NCBI GenBank assembly: GCA_014607495.2
Contig: CP053170.1
Location: 7,254,001-7,318,000 of the forward strand
DNA length: 64,000 bases
Source: Carposina sasakii
Lineage: Eukaryota > Arthropoda > Insecta > Lepidoptera > Carposinidae
Reading direction: 5' to 3'
A program made the translations under genes and the position numbers. This document shows, piece after piece, positions 56,460 through 64,000 of this stretch. Numbering within the stretch: position 1 is the stretch's first letter; the number at the start of each line of letters is the position of its first letter. Below the pieces are notes generated by a model, which was given only the letters and a program-made list of their open reading frames with translations, was not told where the DNA came from and searched no databases.

Positions 56460-59217
56460 ACACACACACATAAATAAAAAAATTGGTAGCATTTAAGCTT
56501 TTATCCAGCCACATACCTAAATACTTGACACTATCTACTTGTTGTATACATCTATCATTTATTGTTAATGCAACATTATACCTGTCTAAATTTCTAGTAT
56601 ATCCTCTTGTAAACACACAAACTTTGGTTTTCCTCTGAGAAATACTTAACCCCAACTCTGATAACATATTATTAAGTGACAGCAAGGCATCTTGAGTAAC
56701 GGTTACCGCCTCCGATAAGTTTTTACAACTAGCATAAATCACAAAATCGTCAGCATATTGTGATATGTGAACATTTTGATCTATCAAATTTTTACATATG
56801 TTCATAGTCACGGCGTTGAACAATAATGGAGACAAAGGTCACCTTGGGCTATGCCAGTTCCAGTAATCCTACTTAGCATAAGGTTGTTATGTAACTCAAT
56901 AAATAAACGTCGGAGTGAAGAAATTGCCATAATATTTTGCCCACTCCAAGATTGTCCAACGAGTTCAATAATCCTATTAATTTACATTGTTGTAAGCGTT
57001 GTCAATATCAATAAAACAACCCACGGTAGCACATCCTTTAGTGAAGCCAGTTTGAATTCGTGTGACCAGTCTAGTTAAATTGTCCATGCAAGATTTAGAT
57101 CGTCTAAAGCCTACTGTTTCCTCTGAAAAACAATCGTTTTTTTTCAAGATACCACTCCAGTCTACGGTTAATGATAGTGTGGAGTATCTTGCAGGGGCAT
57201 GACAACAGAGCGATAGGTCTAATACTAGAGATCGAGCCCCCACCCCCAGTAGCCGTCGGCTTCGGTACAGGAATTATCATGATATCTTTCCACTGATGTG
57301 GTACAACGCTTGATGATAAGAATCTGTTATATAATGAAACTAGCATATTTTTCCCTATATTTGGAAGGTTTTTTATCATGGAGTACGATATTTCATCCAC
57401 ACCTGTAGCTGTATCACGCTGTTTGATTGTGTTCGTTAATTCCTGTATCGAAATCGGCGAACTCAAAAGACTATTTTCACTGGAAAACACGGGAGTAGAA
57501 GGACATACGTAGTCAGGCGCTAAATTTAACAATAAGGATTCATTCACTATGGGTGCGCCCACCACCGGGCCCTACACCCTCCACTGACCCTCGGATCTGA
57601 TAACTCATAATTGCGACAACAGGCACTTGCACTAACTACAATCGCCATGAGAAACCAGACCCGAGCACCTAGCATGCAAGACGATACATTGCACCATTCC
57701 GAAATCAAAAACTAGATAAATAATCTACATATGTTTCGCCAACAACCGTGGCATCCTCAGGATTATAGAAATTAGTAAATTAGTAAACCACTAATTACTA
57801 TGAACCTCTAAAACCCAACACATTATCTAGTTTTTGATTTCGGAATGGTGCAATGTATCGTCTTGCATGCTAGGTGCTCGGGTCTGGTTTCTCATGGCGA
57901 TTGTAGTTAGTGCAAGTGCCTGTTGTCGCAATTATGAGTTATCAGATCCGAGGGTCAGTGGAGGGTGTAGGGCCCGGTGGTGGGCGCACCCATAGTGAAT
58001 GTTTGAACTTCCGAATTGTAACGCCTAATACAATTTCATTAATAAGGATTCAGCTGTCACACGTGAAATGCCATTTCTGGGCGATCTGCTACCCTTTAGC
58101 CACCGCATCTTCGACCACATAACACTTGGGGATGTCACTGCCTCAATTCCATCACAGAAACTTCGCCAAGATCTACACTTAGTATCACGGATCACTCTGT
58201 GCTGATTTAGTCCTATTTTGCAACGTCTCCAAATGAATAGGTATTGGATTTCTCCGGAAGATAGCAAGCGCCTGTCGCCTCTCAGCTACTGCCTTCGAAA
58301 TATCCGCATTTCAGTATGGTTTCGGATGAAACTTTCGTTGGTGAAGAGGGTTGGTACACATCCTAATGAATGGAATCGACTCATTAGCTGCTTTGCTCAT
58401 AATTTCCATAAATTCATCATATGCAACCTGATCATCACTCGGCAATGTAAAGTTAGTGAGTTCTCTCTCGATAGCGGTTCTATACTGCACCCAGTTAGCC
58501 ATTTTTATGTTTCTCTTCTTTTTATAGTTATTGAAGGCACCAATACTAGTTTTCATTTTTATAATTAAGTGATCGCTTCCCAGGTTTTCATTTAGGACCG
58601 TCCAATCAAAGTTTAGGGCTATATCCACAGAGATCAAAGATAAGTCTGGAGATGATTTTTGTACTATACCGTTGACAAGCTTGACTCTTGTGTCCGTGCC
58701 ATCGTTTAGTGGTACAATCTGACTGTCCAGAATAGACTCTAAGATTTGATCGCCTCTTGAGTCCGTCCTTGTTGACCAGTTAGTATGGTGGCCATTGAGG
58801 TCTCCACCAATGAGCGTTCTTATACAGGTCAGGGTGAATATCTGGTCCCAGTCTCTTGTAGTGGTTCTGCTAGAAGTGGGCACTATATTGATATCACATT
58901 TTCCAAGTGATCGCAGTTGAAAATCCTAACATGAATGATCTGAATTGAGAGTTAGTCAACGCTACATTACATTGTTGTGCTTTGATAGATTTATGAGTCA
59001 AGATGGCTACGCCTCCATAGCCGTCAGTGCGGTCCCTTCGGAAGATGTTGTATCCAATTATCTGGAAATGGCTCCCCGGATCTAACCACGTTTCACTAAT
59101 AATAGCAATGTGAATCTTTTCTTGAATAAACAGCGTCTCAACTTCAGTATTTTTCGGTCGAATACTTTGAGCATTCCACTGTAACACATTTATTTGGTGT
59201 GTAGTGTTGTAATCCAT
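56460..59217 (-). pseudogene. Jockey-type ORF2: AP endonuclease and reverse transcriptase, interrupted
   Basis: The start at 59217 reads MDYNTTHQINVLQWNAQSIR, then IIISETWLDPGSHF-like EN motifs (AIISETWLDPG), GYGGVAILTHKSI, a frame change at about 58890, LIGGDLNGHHTNW, SPDLSLISVD and LGSDHLIIK, covering all the usual APE-like endonuclease motifs. The linker is cut at 58041 by the foldback insert and resumes at 57542 in frame. RT motifs follow: DEISYSMIKNLP, IRPIALLSCPCKILHTIINR, VGFRRSKSCMDNL, FIDIDNAYNNV, and QYADDFVIYASC with catalytic YADD, then SVKYLGMWLDKSLNA. Frameshifts near 57110 and 56840 and the missing C-terminus make it inactive. Confidence 0.87.
57543..58040. mobile_element. foldback element with 12-bp target duplication
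   Basis: AATAAGGATTCA lies at 57531-57542 and 58041-58052. Arms of about 175 bp (57548-57735 and 57830-58005) are reverse complements, with outer words TCACTATGGGTGCGCCCACC and GGTGGGCGCACCCATAGTGA. A unique tail of about 35 bp (GAACTTCCGAATTGTAACGC) lies only on the right side. Same family as 8540-8975. It splits LINE ORF2. Confidence 0.88.
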
Positions 59218-59271
59218 AATCTATTTATAAAGTTACCACAGGGCTGATCTACAATAAATTGCAAATGAATG

Positions 59272-60614
59272 TTAGGACCGCTTCCCAATAATGATTGCAC
59301 AACTTTTTATCTTATCTTTCCAACTTTCTTCTCCACAAATCTTATCTCTCAATTTTTTAAACAATAATTTCCACGACATTTGTTCTTTGTTACTTGAACT
59401 GTTCTCATTTTCTGGACGTTTTTCAGTATTAGAGTCATTTTCACTCATGTTCGATACACATTCAAAAGTTTCGTCTCCTTCTTTATCCCTTATTCTTCTT
59501 TTTTTTTCCACATTCAATTTCTTTTTTGGTATTTTGCTTATGCTAGCGTATGTAGGGGTAGTATTGTTCGTTTGTTTTGAGCCAGTCAATGGGGTCACGT
59601 TTACAGAAGGGTCGTTCGTATAAGAAGGTGATGGGGGGTAATCCTTTGTTAACTCCAGTGGGAGAGGTGATGGTGGGACATATAAGGTAAGTGCTTTTTT
59701 ATATGAGCAGTTAAATTCTGCATCAGCTCCCTGAGCCGTTTCTCCTTTAGATATACTGGACATATTTTAGCCATAGCCATATGTCTACCCGTGCAATTAT
59801 TACATTTAAATTCTGTTGACTCGCAGTTAGGGTGACTCTTCGTGCATTTGGGACAGATCACTTTCAACGATGGGCACATCCTAAGTGAGTGTCCAAATCT
59901 CCAGCACCGTGAACACTGCGTAACAGGGTAAGTATAGGGAATTACGAGCACCCTAGTGTCATATACAATAGATATGTGACGGTAAGGAGGATCCTTTAAA
60001 ACATATCCTTATAGATTCGCTTGTCTCCCAGCGACCATAGTGGGTGTTCTTACGTTTCAGGCGTTTTAACTGAGAGTATTTCGGTTTCACTACTAAGTTC
60101 CTTCATTACGTTTTCTTAAGTCAATTCCAGATCAATGTTTTAATGACGCCGTATGATTGATTATTTCTAATGTTTTTGGCACTTGTATCCGTTCTCATTA
60201 AAACTTCTGCATTGAATAAAGTTATCTGCGCTTTGTTCATCGTTTAAAGTGTAGCAGCGCTTTATAGGAATTTATGTATTTAATTTTCATGACATTTTAA
60301 TATTTTCTTTTTTAGCATTTTTGCGAACCGAACTGCTTCGGAAGTTTATCTGTACATGTAACACTCACTTCAATTTTGTACTCAGGAATTTTCGTAGAAC
60401 TGTCCTCTATACCGACGCGGGTAATTATTTTAGATTTTCGGACTACATTCATCCATATTTCATCTTGATTTGAATCTCGTCCTCTTTTTTCGTATCTTTT
60501 AGGTGTATTTTCTAGGCTGTTGTTCTCCGATCTACACGTCTCTGTTATATTTTCGTTACTCCTTGTCATCTCACTTTCACTCAGCTCACATTCCGTAATC
60601 GTGTTTCCTCCCAT
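59272..60614 (-). pseudogene. Jockey-type ORF1 (gag-like, CCHC knuckles)
   Basis: ATG at about 60614 starts MGGNTITECELSESEMTRSN, an acidic Ser/Thr-rich N-terminus with KRGRDSNQDEIWMNVVRKSK. After frame loss at about 60310-59950 come three zinc knuckles (CSRCWRFGHSLRMCP, CPKCTKSHPNC, CNNCTGRHMAMAKIC) at about 59920-59760. A tail with PSPLPLELTKDYPPSPSY and a basic segment KKKLNVEKKRRIRDKE runs to the stop at 59272. Three CCHC-type knuckles followed by a basic tail are typical of Jockey-clade ORF1 proteins, which bind the element RNA. The region between 60310 and 59950 does not read through. Confidence 0.8.
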
Positions 60615-60782
60615 TATATCAGTCTCCCTTGAAAAATCTCAAATCTATTCATTATAACGCGTAAATTAAACAAAATCGCACGTTAGATACGAGCAGGCGC
60701 ACGGCCCGCGCGCCGCGGGACCAGTTCGGGATGTCACAGTAGCTCGACGCGTCTAAGTGCCACGAGCGCCTATGCGCGAATG

Positions 60783-61232
60783 TAGAAAATTTTAACCACA
60801 AACTTAAATTATATTACAAAGAATAATACAAAATAGTAAAAAACTTTGATGATTTTAAAAAATATACATAAGTACTTTAAACAAACCTAATCACCGTTCT
60901 TTGAAATAAGTGATTTAAATGAACCGCATCAGTCATCACGCGCATTGGTAGGAGTAGAACATACGATCAAAAACAAACGTATCAATACACCACTTACGAA
61001 ACAAAACAGTGAATTTTACGAAAAATACCCATGATACGAAACATGTGGATAACGAGACGAATTCCTGGGTAACGTTTCGTTACTCGGTAGGTACTTGATG
61101 GAGTACCCGTTACTCAGTAACGAATACATTCGGTTTGTTACAGTTTTAGACGACACGACCACCACACGGCTCCCCACACTAGATGACGAAATGTCGTGGT
61201 CGTGTCGTTGTCGTGACGTCTAGTGGGAAAAA
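60783..61232. mobile_element. right half of the nested TIR element, copy B
   Basis: Matches A 15237-15693. It ends GTGACGTCTAGTGGGAAAAA. The left half was removed when the LINE inserted. Confidence 0.65.
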
Positions 61233-61847
61233 CAGCCTTCCTCTCTTTGTCATCACTACTTAAAATTAAACAAAACCGATTCCCGCTGTCTGTCCCTATG
61301 TATACTTAGATGACAGAGTGCTCAAAAACAAACCTCTTTTTTGAAGTCGGTTAAAAAGAGTCTGAATTCTTCGAAATTTCCAAGTAGAAAATATGGAAAT
61401 GTATGCTCGGGAACCACGGGTTGGTATAGCGTTGGGATCCGTTATTAGCATAATATTTTTCGTTTTTCTTGCGTATTCTCTGCTGACCCATTTCGGAGTG
61501 GGGAATTCTCATTATGCAGAAGGTAAATTTTGGTTGCGTGATAAATAAATACTTTGAGAGTTCTATTAACTAGCTCGGTGAAGGGACAAATTTGACACAC
61601 ATAGTACAAAAAGGGCTACCCTTTAACATTTATGTGGACACAAGTTTTACTACGACGTGTTAAATGACATTTTTCTGTGGAAATGTTTAAGTTTCGGGTG
61701 GAAATACTTTTTTATACCTATATCTATGTATATGTTAATTTGATAATTCCGGACACTATTAATAATGACCGGTCGTTATTAATTATGCCTAGTTAATCAC
61801 GTTGCCCGTAACATATATACTTACTCGTTGGTGGAATACCCAGGTAA

Positions 61848-61930
61848 TCCCTCCTAATATTATAAATGCAAATGTAAGTTAGTAGGCTACATTTACAATA
61901 CACGCGGACGAAGTCGCGGGCTACAGCTAG
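61848..61930 (+). mobile_element. 83-bp miniature Helitron
   Basis: TC follows an A at 61848 (TCCCTCCTAATATTATAAAT) and the end CTACAGCTAG precedes a T at 61931, with ACGCGGACGAAGTCGCGGGC just inside. Block A has no insertion here. Confidence 0.65.
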
Positions 61931-62020
61931 TGTAAAATAACGTAGCCTAACTAACGTAGTAAATAATAACCTACCGTTCATATCAGTAATTATTTTTATG
62001 CAAAACTATCTAACATTTCA

Positions 62021-62238
62021 TCACTACATATTATAAAACAAAGTCGCTTGCCGCTGTCTGTCCCTCCCTATGAATGCTTAGATCTTTCATACTAGGAAAC
62101 GGATTTTGATGCGGTTTTTTATAATAGATAGAGTGATTCACGAGGAAGGTTTATACGTAATGTATAACTAGGGACCCGCCCCGGCTTCGCACGGGAGTAA
62201 TGCACTCTCATGCGGGCGAAGCCGTGGGCGTCCGCTAG
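62021..62238 (+). mobile_element. non-autonomous Helitron, 218 bp
   Basis: TCACTACATATTATAAAAC follows an A and GCGTCCGCTAG precedes a T. GGCTTCGC and GCGAAGCC form the 3' hairpin. Close to 25147-25360. Confidence 0.8.
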
Positions 62239-62289
62239 TAGATAATAAACCTACTCGTACATGGACGATTTGCTTCTACAATAACTTAT

Positions 62290-62650
62290 TTATTCAAATT
62301 TTCAAATGCGCATTGATTTTTAACTCCATCGTTTGATCTTTGGTTTTATTGCGAATAATAATAAAGAGCCCGCAGGGCAGCATGTGGCGAGCTGTCCGGA
62401 CGTAGCGTTCCCACGGACTTGAAATGCTCCCGGGAAAGACCCTGTTCCTCATCTCCGGCGCCGGAGTGAGGTCTGACGAGGAACAGTTCCCCCACGTCTG
62501 CCTTGCGGGCAGAGTAGAGTCGCGAGAGCTATGCCAGCTCGAAGGTGGACGTGTCCGTCCGTAAGTGGCGAGTTGGCCTCGGTTTAAAGTCCAGGGGCAC
62601 CCCTTCACCCTACTAGCCACTCACCAAATTTTGCCCCCTTTGTCGCTTCG
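62290..62650 (-). repeat. GC-rich unclassified repeat in block B
   Basis: A GC-rich insert (CTCCCGGGAAAGACCCTGTT, ACGTGTCCGTCCGTAAGTGG) absent from block A, where CAGGTAAT joins directly to CTGTGCGGCC. It resembles the untranslated end of a LINE, but no family motif is visible. Its minus-strand frame of 108 codons has no known domain. Confidence 0.45.
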
Positions 62651-64000
62651 TCTGTGCGGCCGTTTCAGGGGGCCCATGAAATGAGTTGGCGAGTCACCGC
62701 CTGCCACCAAAAAATTATGAGACTTGGTTGTATTGGCAGGCATCCGTTAGTCTCTTGTTCTAGTGCGGGACAGGCACTGTGCACATTGTAGGAACAGTGA
62801 TGCTATTCGAGGTCATTACCTTAGTGACCCCGTCAACAACCTCCATTTTGTGTCCTGGATCTTTGGTCTGTACATTTTTTGACGTCCGCGTCTGCGTCTT
62901 GGCGATGATAAGAAGGCGCGGTTTTTGTCTGGGTAATCTGTTTTAGTTTGTGTCGTGGTCATGCCGTCTAGTGAAAAAACGCCCAATGTGTGAGCCTTAC
63001 GGAGTATAAACATTATAGATACATATTTCCATACATTTTCACTTAACGATAATGCGTAGACGCTGACAATAAAATATATCGTTCATTTTCGCGTTCACAC
63101 TAGAGGCTCACAATGAGCTTGTGAGAGTCAGTTTGGTCTGAACGAACATACATTAACACTCTTGTTGGAGTGTAGGTATATTTGCCTAACTGTTGGTAAA
63201 CTATAGGTACCATACAAATGGAACGCAATCTCAAGCCTATTGTGCTGTAATTAAATGTACACTTAATCACTATGTACTCGTACTTAATTAAGTGGAAACT
63301 GTGTACATCCTCAAACGATTCTTTGAGTAGGCCACCCGTATCTATCAAGCAGAGGTGGCTTGTCCTAAGAAGCGCTGGTGCAGTGCACTCCCACCCACGA
63401 AGATTACATAGACAGTCTATACTTCTCTATATTTATAACTATCTTTAAATTCTACTACTTATATTATTTTGCAGGGTTTAGCAAAATTTTAAAATAGCTT
63501 AAAGAGAAAGAGAACCTACATCTACAAAAATTCTCGACTGTGTACCCAAAAAGATCGCCAGAACTGCAGGATACCGAGGTATTCTAAACCGCAGATTCTA
63601 AATTAAAAAATATTATTACTTTTGACAGTTTTAATATAACAGATTCTAAAAATTACTAAATAATTCCTAAGAATGGGGTGAATGTAACTCATAAAGGAGA
63701 CAACTAACAATATAATTAGTAAATTTGACTGACTTACAGCCAATTTCAACTACCGATCTCGAGAGATCTTCTCTCTTCTCTCGAGATCTGCTTATTTCAG
63801 ATTAAATTTTCTTTTTTATCTTATTTTATCGCTAGTATTGAAATTGGCCGTTAAAGTTGCTCTATAATAGGTTATCAAATCGTGTGTATCCTACCTTTAT
63901 GTGCTAACCACATCATATATTTTGTTGATTCACTTCGCAGGTAGTTTCCCTTATAGCTCCTATTTACAAGGAAGTGGGTCATGGTTATAACTAAGTTGCG

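Larger units (their letters stand above)
56437..60782 (-). mobile_element. Jockey-type LINE, 5' end intact, RT C-terminus deleted
   Basis: The minus-strand order is a GC-rich 5' UTR (60782-60650), gag-like ORF1 (60614-59272) and ORF2 with endonuclease and RT (59217-56460). The 3' end carries ACAATAAAGAAAGAAAGAAG. Sequence after the YADD region jumps directly into the 3' UTR, so the RT thumb and anything after it are gone. Block A has 1530 bp of other DNA (13707-15236) between the same flanks, so the insertion came with a target deletion. Bases 57543-58040 are a later insertion. Confidence 0.85.
48990..64000. repeat. duplicated block B
   Basis: Homologous to block A (9515-17834) in the same orientation and continuing past the window end. 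It is longer because of B-only insertions: hAT 50576-53823, about 80 bp with an AAAT tail near 54285-54362, solo LTR 55872-56144, LINE 56437-60782, and about 800 bp with Helitrons at 61848-62648. The first 1.4 kb after the gap differs from A by many one-base indels. Confidence 0.85.

Overview
The window is an intron- and repeat-rich stretch of an insect nuclear genome, almost certainly a moth or butterfly. The evidence is the repeat content: non-autonomous Helitrons ending in CTAG before a host T, RTE and Jockey LINE remnants, GATGAT-tailed SINE-like units, a BEL/Pao element, a Ty3 element and many TIR or foldback MITEs. There is no operon structure and no complete host gene. The only host coding sequence I recognise is two exons of an MFS sugar transporter (facilitated trehalose transporter, Tret1-like), present in two copies of a large duplicated block.

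Layout. 1-9500: repeat-dense DNA with RTE fragments (1-262 and 3993-4519, inverted to each other), a broken LINE ORF1 (about 790-1640, minus), foldback and TIR MITEs, and the 3' end of a Ty3 element with its LTR (7576 to about 8280). 9515-17834 is block A of the duplication, with transporter exon 1 (10370-10600) and a scrambled exon 2 (about 11680-11995). 17835-32300: foldbacks, a cluster of tRNA-like SINE units, a nested set of inverted repeats (20138-22885), Helitrons, MITEs, a 631-bp deleted hAT element, and LINE RT remnants. 32325-39159: a complete Ty3/gypsy element (minus strand) with two identical 279-bp LTRs. 39637-47430: a complete BEL/Pao element (plus strand) with about 1.1-kb LTRs and a 5-bp target duplication. 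48486-48985: a 500-N gap. 48990-64000 is block B, homologous to block A and running off the window end.

Block B has exon 1 (49858-50088) and a clean exon 2 (54552-54722). It also carries insertions that A lacks: a 3.25-kb hAT transposon, a 273-bp solo LTR, a Jockey-type LINE (about 56437-60782) that is itself split by a 498-bp foldback element, and two small Helitrons. Either the locus is a true tandem duplication or two haplotypes were laid end to end across the gap. Dense single-base indels near the gap and in both LTR elements suggest incomplete polishing, so many of the frameshifts reported here may be consensus errors.

No new gene system is convincingly visible. The most unusual structures are the scrambled exon, the repeated tRNA-like units with shrunken copies, the concentric inverted repeats, the foldback with a 12-bp target duplication, and the hAT remnant that keeps only its C-terminal dimerisation region. 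Long stretches not listed as genes are AT-rich non-coding DNA or unclassified repeats.
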